The position numbers and the translations under genes were made by a program. Shown here one piece after another: positions 25,163-37,169 of a stretch of 64,000 nucleotides of DNA. Below the pieces are notes generated by a model. That model searched no databases, had not been told where the DNA came from, and worked only from the letters and a program-made list of their open reading frames with translations. The number at the start of each line of letters is the position of its first letter. Within the stretch, counting starts at the first letter, position 1. Location: the NCBI RefSeq assembly GCF_001429185.1, contig NZ_LMIW01000001.1:248968-312967 (forward strand). The letters are read 5' to 3'. The stretch comes from Terrabacter sp. Root85. Its GTDB lineage: Bacteria; Actinomycetota; Actinomycetes; Actinomycetales; Dermatophilaceae.

Positions 25163-25918
25163 TCACTCTGCGGTGGGCGCCCGCCGCGGACGGTCGCCCG
25201 TGATCCTGGGCAGCGCACCGGTGTCGGTCACCTCGAGCGCCACGTCGTGCAGCTTGCGGTTGGAGTTCTGGCTCGCCATCCGCAGCAGGCCGAACGCCTG
25301 GTCGCGCGTCACGTGGTGTCGGGTCATGAGCACCCCCATCGCGACGCCGATCTCGCGGTTGGACAGCAGCGCCCGCTGGAGGTTCTCGACCTGCTCCTGG
25401 TGGGCGGAGAGCGCCGCAGCAAGCGCGCCGTGCGTGGCCAGCATCAGGCCGACCAGCTCGGACTGCTCGGTGAAGCCGCCGACCTCGTCGGAGTAGATGT
25501 TGAGGCCGTCGATGCCGTCACCGACCTCCCGCCCCAGGCGGTAGGAGAGCATGCTGCGCATCCCGAGCTCCCGCGAGACCCTCGTGCCGAACTCCGGCCA
25601 CCTGCCGTCGTGGCGCAGGTCCCGCGGGCGGTAGAGGGCGTCGTCGATGATGGCGTCGATGCAGGGACCCGACCCGACGGCATACTGGATCGCGTCGGCC
25701 CGGCGGGCCACGTCGTCGGTGGCGGCGACGGTGCGGAACCGGCCGTGCACGTAGCTCGTGATGCTCGCCCACTTGGCGCCGGGTACGCGTTCGACCGCGA
25801 TGCGGGCGACGGCGTCCAGCGTGTCGGTCGGCCCCATCGAGCCGAGCTCGGAGCCGAGCTTGGCGAAGGTCTCGGCGATCTCGCGCACGACGTCGTCGGC
25901 CTGCTGGTCCACGCTCAC
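25163..25918 (-). CDS. GAF-ANTAR regulator
   Basis: 251 residues from GTG 25918. An N-terminal GAF domain (~20-165, with YAVGSGPCIDAI and SMLSYRLG) is followed by an ANTAR domain (~175-235: ALLSNREIGVAMGVLMTRHHVTRDQAFGLLRMASQNSNRKL). ANTAR domains bind RNA hairpins and prevent termination; the GAF part presumably senses a ligand or redox state. Convergent with the sigma factor. Confidence 0.91.
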   Translation of the reverse strand: MSVDQQADDVVREIAETFAKLGSELGSMGPTDTLDAVARIAVERVPGAKWASITSYVHGRFRTVAATDDVARRADAIQYAVGSGPCIDAIIDDALYRPRDLRHDGRWPEFGTRVSRELGMRSMLSYRLGREVGDGIDGLNIYSDEVGGFTEQSELVGLMLATHGALAAALSAHQEQVENLQRALLSNREIGVAMGVLMTRHHVTRDQAFGLLRMASQNSNRKLHDVALEVTDTGALPRITGDRPRRAPTAE

Positions 25919-26163
25919 GGGTCCACCCCACCTTCGGTCCGTGCCGACGGTGGACCGGTGCGCGGCGGGCGAGGGGTCCACGGGTCGGTGATGCTGCTGG
26001 TCGTCGGGCACCCTGCGGGCGCCAGGAGGACAGCGTCCCATGGCTGAGGGACCACTGGTTGCCGGTCCGCGCGAGAGGCATCCCGGTCTCGGTGACCGGA
26101 GGGCTACCGTCGCGGGTAGGTCATCATGAGGCCCACCCCGAGGAGCAGCTCCCGCATGTCATC

Positions 26164-27525
26164 ATGTCGATCAACCTGATCTACCTCATCGCCGGTCTGG
26201 CGATGTTCCTCGCGGCCGTCCTCCCGGCCGTCCTCGACCGGTATGCCGTGTCGGCCGCGATGGTGCTTCTGCTCCTCGGCATGGCCATCGGCCTGCTGCC
26301 GCTGCCCGAGGGGATGCGCCTCGACCCGGTCGTCATCCGGCCGCAGGTCGAGCGGGTCACCGAGTTCACGATCCTCGTCGCGCTCATGGGCGTCGGCCTC
26401 GCGATCGACCGCTCGTTCGACTGGCGCAGCCGTTCCGCTTGGGCCGCATGGTCGCCGACGTGGCGGCTGCTCGCCATCGCGATGCCCCTGACGATCGCGT
26501 CGGTGGCCCTGCTCGGGTGGGGTCTCGGCGTCGCCCCCGCGGCGGCCCTGCTGCTCGGCGCCGCGCTCGCCCCGACCGACCCGGTGCTCGCCAGCGATGT
26601 CCAGGTGGAGGGTCCGCGGGTCGACGGCTCGGGCCACGCGGGCGAGGCCGGTGGCGACGGCGCTGACGACGGAGAGGCCCTCGGTGAGCCCGTCGACGAG
26701 CAGGACGACGTCCGCTTCGCACTGACGTCCGAGGCCGGCCTCAACGACGGGCTCGCGTTCCCCTTCGTCACGGCTGCGGTGCTCCTCGCGTCGGCCGGAA
26801 GCTTCTCGTCGTGGGGTCTGCACTGGCTGGCCTGGGACCTCGTCGGCAAGGTCGTCGTCGGCGTGCTCGTGGGCGTGGCCGTCGGGTGGGGCCTGGCAAA
26901 GGTCGCCTTCCGGTCGCCGCGCCGGTCGTTGCGACTCGCCGAGCAGGGCGAGCCACTGCTCGCGCTCGCCGCGCTGGTCATGACCTACGGGCTGAGCCAG
27001 CTCGTCGGGGGCTACGGCTTCCTCTCCGTCTTCGCGTGCGGCATGACGCTGCGTGCCGCCGAGCGCAACCACCGTTACCACCGCTCGATGCACGAGGTCG
27101 TCCAGCGCCTCGAGCGCCTGCTGACCCTCATCATCCTGCTCATGCTCGGGATGGCGATGACCAAGGGCGTGCTCGGCGAGCTCGACTGGCGCGGCGTCGT
27201 CATCGCCGTCTCCCTCGTCTTCGTCGTCCGTCCGCTGTCCGGCTGGGCGAGCCTGCGGCTGCGCGCCCGCCCGGCCGACCTCCCGGGCGGGCTCGGCCGC
27301 CGCGAGACGCTCGCGACGGCGTTCTTCGGAGTCCGCGGCATCGGCTCGCTCTACTACCTCGCCTTCGCGGCCGGCGAGCACGCCTTCGCCGACGAGCGGT
27401 GGCTGTGGTCGACGGTCGCCTTCACCATCCTTTTGTCGGTCATGGTCCACGGCACCCTCGCCACCCCCGTCATGCGCTACCTCGAGCGCCGGCGGGAGCG
27501 CGCCGGCGCGGCGGGGCCGGCCTGA
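26164..27525 (+). CDS. CPA1-family cation:proton antiporter
   Basis: 453 residues with about 12 membrane segments starting at SINLIYLIAGLAMFLAAVLP. LLGAALAPTDPVLASDVQV and FALTSEAGLNDGLAFPFV carry the Asp residues of the ion-binding core in CPA1 exchangers. Between these motifs sits an acidic Gly/Asp/Glu-rich insertion of about 35 residues (EGPRVDGSGHAGEAGGDGAD...), longer than usual and probably a cytoplasmic loop. It exports Na+ or K+ in exchange for protons. ATG 26164 is one of several nearby possible starts. The spacer 25919-26163 otherwise shows only an imperfect GGGACC/TGGTTG repeat at 26047. Confidence 0.88.
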   Translation: MSINLIYLIAGLAMFLAAVLPAVLDRYAVSAAMVLLLLGMAIGLLPLPEGMRLDPVVIRPQVERVTEFTILVALMGVGLAIDRSFDWRSRSAWAAWSPTWRLLAIAMPLTIASVALLGWGLGVAPAAALLLGAALAPTDPVLASDVQVEGPRVDGSGHAGEAGGDGADDGEALGEPVDEQDDVRFALTSEAGLNDGLAFPFVTAAVLLASAGSFSSWGLHWLAWDLVGKVVVGVLVGVAVGWGLAKVAFRSPRRSLRLAEQGEPLLALAALVMTYGLSQLVGGYGFLSVFACGMTLRAAERNHRYHRSMHEVVQRLERLLTLIILLMLGMAMTKGVLGELDWRGVVIAVSLVFVVRPLSGWASLRLRARPADLPGGLGRRETLATAFFGVRGIGSLYYLAFAAGEHAFADERWLWSTVAFTILLSVMVHGTLATPVMRYLERRRERAGAAGPA

Positions 27526-27711
27526 CGGCATACCCTCGCCGGTCCGGCGAAACCACCGCATACCGCGCACGATCCACCGGATCGGTGTGGCCGGGCCGCT
27601 ACCCGGGTATGGGCCTGCTGGAGGCTCCAGCCCAGCGGCCCCCCGAACCCGCGCCGGCGCCCCCTCTTCCTCCCTCGGTGCGTCGGGCGGCGTGCACCGA
27701 GAGGCAACCGG

Positions 27712-28806
27712 TTGAGTCCCGTCATCGCGTCCGTCCCCGCAGGCCACGTCTACGTCCGTCACCTCGCTCCTCCTGACGGCGACACGACGGTGACGCGGCT
27801 GGCGGACCCCCGCCCCCGCGCCGACGTGCCCGACGCGCAGTGGTGGCCGCCGCGGATGCTCGAGCCCGGCTGGGTCGACGCCCATGCCACCGACTTCGAC
27901 GTCATGCACGTGCACTTCGGCTTCGATGCCGTGTCACCCGACGACCTCGCCCGGGTCGCCTCGAGCCTGCGCCGCCACGGGAAGCCCCTCGTGCTGACCG
28001 TTCACGACCTGCGCAACCCGCACCACCACGAGCGCGAGCTGCACGACGCGCAGCTCGGGGTCCTCGTCGAGGCGGCGGACGCCCTCATCACGCTCACTCC
28101 CGGCGCCGCGGCGGAGATCGCCGAGCGGTGGGGGCGCGAGGCGCTCGTCGTGCCCCACCCGCACGTCGTCGAGGAGCCGCGCCTGTCCCGGCCCCGAGTG
28201 CCGCACCGCGGCTACGTCATCGGGGTCCACGCCAAGAGCCTGCGCGCGGGCATGGACCCGCTACCGGTCATCGAGCAGATCGTCGCCACCCTGCCGGAGA
28301 TGCCCGGCGCCCGGCTGCGCGTCGACGCCCACACCGACGTCATGACCCCGGGCGGCCCCCGACACGCGAGCGACCTCGAGCCCCGGCTCCGGGAGCTCGC
28401 AGCGACCGACGGCGTCGACCTGCGCGTCCACGACTACTTCAGCGACGACGAGCTGTGGGACTACCTCCAGTCCCTCGACGTCTCGGTGCTGCCCTACCGC
28501 TTCGGCACGCACTCGGGCTGGCTCGAGGCGTGCCACGACCTCGGGACGACGGTCGTCGCCCCCGACTGCGGCCACTACGCCGACCAGCGTCCGTGCCTCC
28601 TCTACGGCGCGCCGGGATCCGATGCGGGCGGCGCTGCCCCGACGCTCCGGGACACCCTCCTGAGGGCGTACCACGAGCGGCCCTCGTGGCGGGCCGAGCC
28701 GGAGGAACGCCGGCGCGAGCGCCACGACGTCTCACGCGCCCACGAGCAGGTGTATGCCGCCGTGCTGGCTGCCGCTGCGGAGCGGGGTGTCGCGTGCGCG
28801 TCGTGA
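27712..28806 (+). CDS. GT-B glycosyltransferase (GT4-like), first of four
   Basis: 364 residues. TTG 27712 is chosen because GAGAGG lies eight bases upstream and no ATG/GTG fits. The N-terminal half has DVMHVHFGFDAVSPDDLARV, KPLVLTVHDLRNPHHH and the sugar-acceptor-side pattern of GT4 enzymes. The C-terminal half has DLRVHDYFSDDELWDYLQSLDVSVLPYRFGTHSGWLEACHDLG, where Glu corresponds to the nucleotide-sugar-contacting position. No membrane segment, so cytoplasmic. It overlaps the next gene by 13 bases. A GNNT-N14-GGGTAT stretch near 27585-27605 could be a stress-type promoter. Confidence 0.82.
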   Translation: MSPVIASVPAGHVYVRHLAPPDGDTTVTRLADPRPRADVPDAQWWPPRMLEPGWVDAHATDFDVMHVHFGFDAVSPDDLARVASSLRRHGKPLVLTVHDLRNPHHHERELHDAQLGVLVEAADALITLTPGAAAEIAERWGREALVVPHPHVVEEPRLSRPRVPHRGYVIGVHAKSLRAGMDPLPVIEQIVATLPEMPGARLRVDAHTDVMTPGGPRHASDLEPRLRELAATDGVDLRVHDYFSDDELWDYLQSLDVSVLPYRFGTHSGWLEACHDLGTTVVAPDCGHYADQRPCLLYGAPGSDAGGAAPTLRDTLLRAYHERPSWRAEPEERRRERHDVSRAHEQVYAAVLAAAAERGVACAS

Positions 28807-29876
28807 TCCTCGCTGCCGCGAGGCACCCCATCGCGGAGCCGTTCGCCGGTGGCCTGGAGTCGCTGACGTGGCACCTCGTGCGAGGGCTGAGGCGACAGGG
28901 TGTCGACGTGTCCTTCTTCGCCGGCCCGGGCAGCGACCCGGCGCTGGGGGCCACCCCGCTCCACGTCGAGCCCCTGCGCCTGAGCCACACCGCCCGGAGC
29001 GACGCGTCGATGGTGCCGGAGGCGTGGCTGCGCGAGCACCACGCATACCTGCAGGTCATGCTGGCACTCCAGCAACGTCCCGATGTCGCGGTCGTGCACA
29101 ACAACAGCCTTCACCACCTGCCCGTCGCCATGGCCGACTCGCTGCCGTCGCCCGTGCTCACGACCCTGCACACTCCGCCGACCCCGTGGCTCGAGCCCGC
29201 GATCGAGATCGGCGCTCGGTCACGAAACCCCTTGCGGCACAGCCACTTTGTGGCCGTGAGCGAGCACACCGCGCGGTCGTGGGCGCACGTCACCCCGGCG
29301 CACGTCGTGCACAACGGCGTCGACGTCGACCGATGGGTCGAAGGACCCGGCGGCGAGGACCTCGTCTGGGTGGGCCGGCTCGTGCCGGAGAAGGCACCAC
29401 ACCGGGCCATCGCCATGGCACGGGCGGCAGGCCGCCGGCTCCGCCTCGCGGGCCCGGTCGGCGACGCCGACTACTTCACCCGGCACGTCGCGGGCGAGCT
29501 CGGCGACGACGTCGAGTACGTCGGCCACCTCGGTACCGACGGCCTCGTCGCCCTCGTCGGGGCGAGCGCGGCCATGCTCGTGACGCCGGAGTGGGACGAG
29601 CCGTACGGCCTCGTCGCCGCGGAGTCCCTCGCGTGCGGCACGCCGGTCGTGGCCCTCGACCGCGGTGGCCTGCGCGAGTTCGTCGTGCCCGGCGTCGGGC
29701 TGCTGCTCCCCCGCGACTGCGACGACGCAGCTGCCGCCGAGGCCGTGGCCGCAGCCGTCGACCTCGACCGCGCTGCGTGCCGGGCCCATGCCGTCGTCGC
29801 CTGCTCGGTGGACCGCATGGTCGAGAGCTACCTCGGGATCTACGAGTCCCTCAGCGCGATGTCCGGTGCCGCATGA
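28794..29876 (+). CDS. Glycosyltransferase family 4 enzyme, second of four
   Basis: 360 residues from GTG 28794 (GGAGCGGGG upstream). It begins VRVVILAAARHPIAEPFAGGLESLTWHLV, the usual Gly-rich acceptor loop. The C-terminal GT-B domain has VWVGRLVPEKAPHRAI, YVGHLGTDGLVALVGASAAMLVTPEWDEPYGLVAAESLACGTPVVA, with the E-x7-E motif of retaining GT4 enzymes. Substrates are not evident. Its TGA overlaps the next ATG. Confidence 0.88.
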   Translation: MRVVILAAARHPIAEPFAGGLESLTWHLVRGLRRQGVDVSFFAGPGSDPALGATPLHVEPLRLSHTARSDASMVPEAWLREHHAYLQVMLALQQRPDVAVVHNNSLHHLPVAMADSLPSPVLTTLHTPPTPWLEPAIEIGARSRNPLRHSHFVAVSEHTARSWAHVTPAHVVHNGVDVDRWVEGPGGEDLVWVGRLVPEKAPHRAIAMARAAGRRLRLAGPVGDADYFTRHVAGELGDDVEYVGHLGTDGLVALVGASAAMLVTPEWDEPYGLVAAESLACGTPVVALDRGGLREFVVPGVGLLLPRDCDDAAAAEAVAAAVDLDRAACRAHAVVACSVDRMVESYLGIYESLSAMSGAA

Positions 29877-31003
29877 TCGGCTGGTACGTCCACCACCAGG
29901 GGCTCGGCCACCTGACCCGCCTGCAGGCCGTCGCCGAGCACCTCAGCTCGCCCGTCACGGGGATCAGCTCCCTTCCGGCCCCCGACGGATGGCCGTCGGA
30001 GTGGCTGCAGCTCGACCGCGACGACCGGATGCCCGCCGGCGAGGTCGTCCGCGCCGACCCCACGGCGGGCGACGTGCTGCACTGGGTCCCGCGGCACGAC
30101 GCCGGACTGGCCCACCGTGCCGCTGCACTGACCGAGTGGGTCGCCCGGACGCGGCCCTCGCTCGTCGTCGTCGACGTGTCGGTGGAGGTGGCGACGCTCG
30201 TCCGGCTGTGCGGCGTACCGGTCGTCGTGCTGGCGATGCCCGGAGAGCGCACCGACCGCGCCCACGTCCTCGCCTACGACCTCGCCGATGCCCTGCTCGC
30301 CCCGTGGCCCGAGGCGGCCCATGCGACCGACTGGCCCGGGTCGTGGCGAGACAAGCTCTGGGCGGTCGGGGGCATCTCGCGTTTCGACGACCGGGTCCCG
30401 TCGCGTCGACGCACGTCCCTCGGCTCGGCCGCGGGCTGCATCGAGGCGTTGGCGGACGGCCCTCGCCCGTCTGGCCCGGAGCCCGACGAGCCGTCGCCGC
30501 GACGCGTCCTCGTCCTCTGGGGCGGCGGCGGACGGTCGACGTCCGCCGCGGAGGTGGCCGCCGCCCGGGCCGCGACACCGGGCTGGGAGTGGGTCGAGCG
30601 CGGCCCTGGCTCGCCGTCGCCCGACCTGTGGGCCGACCTCGAGTCAGCCGACGTCGTCGTCACGCACGGCGGCCAGAACGCCGTCGCCGAGGTCGCCGCG
30701 GCGCGCCGTCCCGCCGTCGTCGTGGCCCAGCCGCGCCCCTTCGACGAGCAGATGGCGACGGCCGCCGCCGTCGACCGGCTCGGGGCCGCGGTCGGCGTCC
30801 GCGCCTGGCCGCTCGCCACGGCCTGGCCCGGCCTGCTCGAGCGGGCCCTCGACCGCGGCGGGGAGGGCTGGCGCCGGTGGTCCACCGGTCAGGGGGCGGC
30901 CTCCGCAGCGGCCAGGCTCGACGAGCTCGCCGCCCGCCACGACCGCCACGACCGCCACGACCGCCACGACCGCACCGGCGACGACATCCGCACGGCGTCG
31001 TGA
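29873..31003 (+). CDS. MurG/UGT-like glycosyltransferase, third of four
   Basis: 376 residues starting IGWYVHHQGLGHLTRLQAVA, the MurG/GT28-like N-terminal glycine motif. The C-terminal half has VLVLWGGGGRSTSAAEVAAA and DVVVTHGGQNAVAEVAAARRPAVVVAQPRPFDEQ, the donor-binding region of GT1/GT28 enzymes. The tail contains four His-Asp-Arg repeats. Start and stop overlap both neighbours by four bases (ATGA, GTGA). It probably adds one sugar to a lipid or small-molecule acceptor. Confidence 0.85.
   Translation: MIGWYVHHQGLGHLTRLQAVAEHLSSPVTGISSLPAPDGWPSEWLQLDRDDRMPAGEVVRADPTAGDVLHWVPRHDAGLAHRAAALTEWVARTRPSLVVVDVSVEVATLVRLCGVPVVVLAMPGERTDRAHVLAYDLADALLAPWPEAAHATDWPGSWRDKLWAVGGISRFDDRVPSRRRTSLGSAAGCIEALADGPRPSGPEPDEPSPRRVLVLWGGGGRSTSAAEVAAARAATPGWEWVERGPGSPSPDLWADLESADVVVTHGGQNAVAEVAAARRPAVVVAQPRPFDEQMATAAAVDRLGAAVGVRAWPLATAWPGLLERALDRGGEGWRRWSTGQGAASAAARLDELAARHDRHDRHDRHDRTGDDIRTAS
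30936..30971 (+). repeat. Four exact tandem copies of GCCACGACC
   Basis: Nine-base unit encoding a charged run of His-Asp-Arg near the C-terminus of the MurG-like glycosyltransferase. In frame, so copy-number change keeps the reading frame. Confidence 0.9.
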
Positions 31004-31917
31004 CACCCGCCCTCCCACCGACAGCCGTGACGCCCGCGGGCAGGGCGCCCCGCGTGGCCGTGGTGACGATCGTGCACGGGCGGCACACGCACCTCGCGCG
31101 CCAGCTGTGGGGCCTGCGTCGCCAGACCCGGCTGCCGGACCTGCAGGTGGTCGTCGCGATGGACGACCCGGAGGTCGAGCAGCTCGCCCGGTCGCAGGCG
31201 GGGCCGTGGGACGTGCGGGTCGCGAGCCTGCCGCGTCGACGCGGCAGGCTACCCCTCGCCGCCGCGCGCAACCTCGGGGTCGCCGTCGCCTCCCGCGCCG
31301 GCGCCGAGCAGGTCGTGCTCCTCGACGTCGACTGCATCCCGTCACCAGGGCTCGTCGAGCGGTATGCCGCCGTGCTGGGCGACGAGCGCCGGCGCAGTCC
31401 CGGGCCGGACGTGGCACCGCTGGTCCTCGCCGGAGAGGTGGCCTACCTGCCACCGGCCCCGGCGGGACGCGACTACCGCGACCTCGACCTCGCGGCCCTG
31501 GCCTCGCCGCACCCGGCCCGGCCGACCCTGGCCTCGGACGAGGTGCGTCCTGCCGAAGACCTGCGGCTCTTCTGGTCCCTGTCCTTCGCGCTGACGGTGC
31601 GCTCGTGGAACGCCGTCGGGGGCTTCGACGAGGCGTATGTCGGCTACGGCGGCGAGGACACCGACTTCGGCCAGCGCCTCGGCGCCTCCGGTGGGCGCCT
31701 GCTCTGGGTCGGCGGTGCCGCAGCACACCACCAGCACCATCCGACGAGCTCGCCGCCCGTCCAGCACGTGCACGACGTCGTCGCCAACGCCAACCGCTTC
31801 GCCCGCCGGTGGGGCTGGTGGCCGATGGAGGGGTGGCTCGACGCGTTCGCCACGCTGGGGCTCGCCCGGCGCGACCCCGACGGCACGTGGCAGGTCACCG
31901 GCGACGCGCCCGGCTGA
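31000..31917 (+). CDS. GT2/galactosyltransferase-like (GT-A) glycosyltransferase, fourth of four
   Basis: 305 residues from GTG 31000, overlapping the previous TGA. GT-A fold: VAVVTIVHGRHTHLARQLWGLRRQT at the start, the DxD-like motif LLDVDCIPSPGLVERY near residue 110, and FALTVRSWNAVGGFDEAYVGYGGEDTDFGQRL, the Gly-Gly-Glu-Asp motif of the galactosyltransferase C-terminal family. The only inverting GT-A enzyme in this operon, so it probably adds a different linkage from the three GT-B enzymes. Confidence 0.88.
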   Translation: MTPALPPTAVTPAGRAPRVAVVTIVHGRHTHLARQLWGLRRQTRLPDLQVVVAMDDPEVEQLARSQAGPWDVRVASLPRRRGRLPLAAARNLGVAVASRAGAEQVVLLDVDCIPSPGLVERYAAVLGDERRRSPGPDVAPLVLAGEVAYLPPAPAGRDYRDLDLAALASPHPARPTLASDEVRPAEDLRLFWSLSFALTVRSWNAVGGFDEAYVGYGGEDTDFGQRLGASGGRLLWVGGAAAHHQHHPTSSPPVQHVHDVVANANRFARRWGWWPMEGWLDAFATLGLARRDPDGTWQVTGDAPG

Positions 31918-31920
31918 ACG

Positions 31921-32448
31921 TCAGCGGGCGAGGACCACGGTGCTGAGGGCGTGCTCGACGACGGCCCGGCTCGTCGAGCCGAGCGACATGCCGGCGAAGC
32001 CACCGCTCCCGGTCGCCCCGAGGACGACGAGGTCCGCGACCGCGGACAGGCTGATCAGCTGCTCGGCAGCATGCCCCGAGAGCACCTTCTGCTCGACGAC
32101 GACGTCCGGGAAGTCGTCGGCCACCTCGTCCACGACCTCCCCGAGGAAGGCGCGAGTGGCCTCCTCCGGGTCGGCCGTGAACCACCACGGCGACGCACCG
32201 ATCCGCTCGGGCGGCGCCAGCGGGTAGAGGTGCCACACCGCGACCGCGACGACCACGGCCCCCTTGGCGTCGGCGTCAGCACAGGCCCAGCGCAGCGCGG
32301 CCCTGCTCTGCTTCGAGCCGTCAACCCCCACGACGATCCTGCCCCTCGGCCGAGGCGCGTCAGCCCCCCGCGCCCCAGCGGGCCGTGTCGCCACACGTGC
32401 CGCCCCGGGGCGCGCCGGACCTGGGTCGCGCTGTCTCGTCTCGTCCAT
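31921..32448 (-). CDS. Universal stress protein (UspA family)
   Basis: 175 residues from ATG 32448 with GAGGTG upstream. A disordered basic N-terminus of about 35 residues precedes the Usp domain: IVVGVDGSKQSRAALRWACADAD, and the ATP-binding pattern VVLGATGSGGFAGMSLGSTSRAVVEHA at the C-terminus. Single-domain type. Upstream lies the DosR-box-like palindrome at 32518, and the DevS/DevR pair is 1.5 kb away; in mycobacteria many Usp genes belong to the DosR dormancy regulon. Confidence 0.92.
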   Translation of the reverse strand: MDETRQRDPGPARPGAARVATRPAGARGADAPRPRGRIVVGVDGSKQSRAALRWACADADAKGAVVVAVAVWHLYPLAPPERIGASPWWFTADPEEATRAFLGEVVDEVADDFPDVVVEQKVLSGHAAEQLISLSAVADLVVLGATGSGGFAGMSLGSTSRAVVEHALSTVVLAR

Positions 32449-32517
32449 GGTGCTCACCTCTGGGTCCAGCGTCTGCCGCGGACCGGACTGCCGACAGATG
32501 CATCGGTCCTGTCCGAT

Positions 32518-32535
32518 CCGGGACCTTGGTCCCGG
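32518..32535. promoter_or_regulatory. DosR/DevR-box-like palindrome CCGGGACCTTGGTCCCGG
   Basis: Perfect 8-base arms around TT, in the 180-base divergent spacer between the Usp gene and the flavodoxin-like gene. The GGGAC-N4-GTCCC core and AT centre match the known DosR box layout (GGGACTWWAGTCCC). With a DevR-like regulator encoded 3 kb away, it is the best candidate DevR site in the window. Binding is inferred. Confidence 0.6.
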
Positions 32536-32628
32536 CCCCTGGCGACCTTCGGCCGTGTCATGACCCCCCCACCGGCGCGCACCATCGATGCAGCGCCGTG
32601 CCCGGCGCCGCCGACCAGGGAGAGCACC

Positions 32629-33276
32629 ATGTGCACCGTCCTCATCACCTACTCGACCCCACCACCCCCGCCGGAGGCGGCGCCCGAGTCGTACGCCACG
32701 GGCGTCCTCCCGACCGGAGTGGCCACGGACGCGCCGGCCACGCCCCCCTCGTCGTCCTCGTTCGCGGCGACGACCGCGGGGATCGACGAGGCCATCGCCG
32801 CGTCGATCGCCGATGAGCTCTCGCGCGCCGGGCACCGCGTCACGTGCCGCCCGTGCGTCGCGATCACGTCGACGGAGGGCTTCGACCTCGTCGTCGCCGT
32901 CGACCACCTGCACGTCAGCCACTGGAGCGGCCGGCCGTCGGTCCCCGTCCGGCCCACGGAGCCGCCGGGCGCCGGCGCCGAGGCGGGACCGGAGGACGGC
33001 CGGTGCACCATCCCGATGACGTGGTGCGCCGACTGGCGTGCCGTCGACGCGTGGGCGCGCAGTGTCGGCGACCACCTCGTGCACTTCCTCGAGGTGCGCA
33101 CCGAGCTGGCCCGGGTGCGTGCCGAGCTCGACCGGTGCCGAGCGATGCTCCGCGCCGTGACTCCCGAGCCGCGCCCGGTCAGCGCCGTCGAGCTCGGACG
33201 GCCCGTGGGACGTGACTCCGGCCGCATCCACCACCCCCAGCGCCTGGCCTCGGCCGGGCCGACGCCGAGGTCCTGA
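32629..33276 (+). CDS. Degenerate flavodoxin-like protein
   Basis: 215 residues, ATG 32629 after AGGGAG. The first strand MCTVLITYST and helix IDEAIAASIADELSRAGHRVTCRPC, then FDLVVAVDHLHVSHWSG, follow the flavodoxin-domain proteins seen in actinobacterial stress clusters. However, the FMN phosphate loop after TYST is replaced by a Pro-, Ser- and Ala-rich insertion of about 35 residues, so FMN binding is doubtful. The C-terminal helix DWRAVDAWARSVGDHLVHFLEVRTELARVRAELDRC may be a coiled coil. It is followed one base later by the split-barrel gene, so they are co-transcribed. Confidence 0.6.
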   Translation: MCTVLITYSTPPPPPEAAPESYATGVLPTGVATDAPATPPSSSSFAATTAGIDEAIAASIADELSRAGHRVTCRPCVAITSTEGFDLVVAVDHLHVSHWSGRPSVPVRPTEPPGAGAEAGPEDGRCTIPMTWCADWRAVDAWARSVGDHLVHFLEVRTELARVRAELDRCRAMLRAVTPEPRPVSAVELGRPVGRDSGRIHHPQRLASAGPTPRS

Positions 33277-33277
33277 C

Positions 33278-36487
<3,210 letters not shown>

Positions 36488-36544
36488 CGGCATACGCCGA
36501 GCCGAAGGCTGTAACGGATGCACGCGGGCCGCGATGGTGTGGGT

Positions 36545-36580
36545 GAGGCGGCACCCGATCCCCCGAGCGGGTGCCGTCTC
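36545..36580 (+). terminator. Strong hairpin after devR
   Basis: CGGCACCCG, ten-base loop, CGGGTGCCG, extended by GAG/CTC with one G-T wobble, about 13 base pairs in all. It lies 60 bases beyond the devR stop and probably ends the devSR transcript. The rest of the 343-base spacer (36488-36830) holds one CGGCATAC octamer, a GGACCGGTCC palindrome near 36765 and the promoter region of the ANTAR gene. No further gene is visible. Confidence 0.8.
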
Positions 36581-36830
36581 GCTGCACCTCCGGCGCCGGT
36601 CCCGCCGGCGACGTCACCGCCGCCCCTGGCTGGTTGAAGAGCGACGATGGCGCCGGGTGACGAGTACCCAGCGAGAGCCGCGTCAGTCGCCCGCCTCGTG
36701 TCCCGCCGTACCGGACGAACCGGACGCCCCACCCGCTCGACCCCATCTGTCGGACCGGTCCCCTAGGCTTGACGCGCGCCAATCGCGGTCGAGCAAAGGC
36801 CGCCGGCGGGGTACCAGTAGGAGTTTTCGC

Positions 36831-37169
36831 ATGGAGCCACACGTCGTGGCGGGCACCTCGCCCAGACACGGGGTCGACACGGTCTTCGGGGCGTCCGACG
36901 ACGCCGACGAGCAGCTGACCGCGGTCGAGACCTACCTCCTCGAGGCGCTCGAGCGCCTCGACGCCGCCGAGTCACGCGCCCTCCAGCTCGAGGCCGCCCT
37001 CGCCCACAGCCGTGACATCGGCGCCGCCATCGGCATCCTCATGGCGCTGCGTCGCGTGACGCGGGAGCAGGCGTTCGACGAGCTCCGGAGGGCCAGCATG
37101 GCGCGCAACGTCAAGCTGCACGTGCTCGCGCTCGAGGTCGTCGAGACGGGGCGCATCGATCAGTCGTGA
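36831..37169 (+). CDS. Coiled-coil ANTAR RNA-binding protein
   Basis: 112 residues, ATG 36831 with AGTAGGAG upstream. About 35 loosely structured residues precede a helix QLTAVETYLLEALERLDAAESRALQLEAAL, then ANTAR signatures SRDIGAAIGILMALRRVTREQAFDELRRASMARNVKL. It has no sensory domain, unlike the GAF-ANTAR at 25163; partner-dependent control or constitutive RNA binding is likely. Downstream of devR but separated by a terminator. Confidence 0.85.
   Translation: MEPHVVAGTSPRHGVDTVFGASDDADEQLTAVETYLLEALERLDAAESRALQLEAALAHSRDIGAAIGILMALRRVTREQAFDELRRASMARNVKLHVLALEVVETGRIDQS

Noticed and set aside
26047-26062. GGGACCACTGGTTG upstream of the antiporter as a DosR box
   Set aside because: The second half deviates too far from GTCCC.
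36755-36775. GGACCGGTCC palindrome near 36765 as a second DosR box
   Set aside because: The centre spacing is two bases shorter than a DosR box and the flanks do not fit, so I did not call it.
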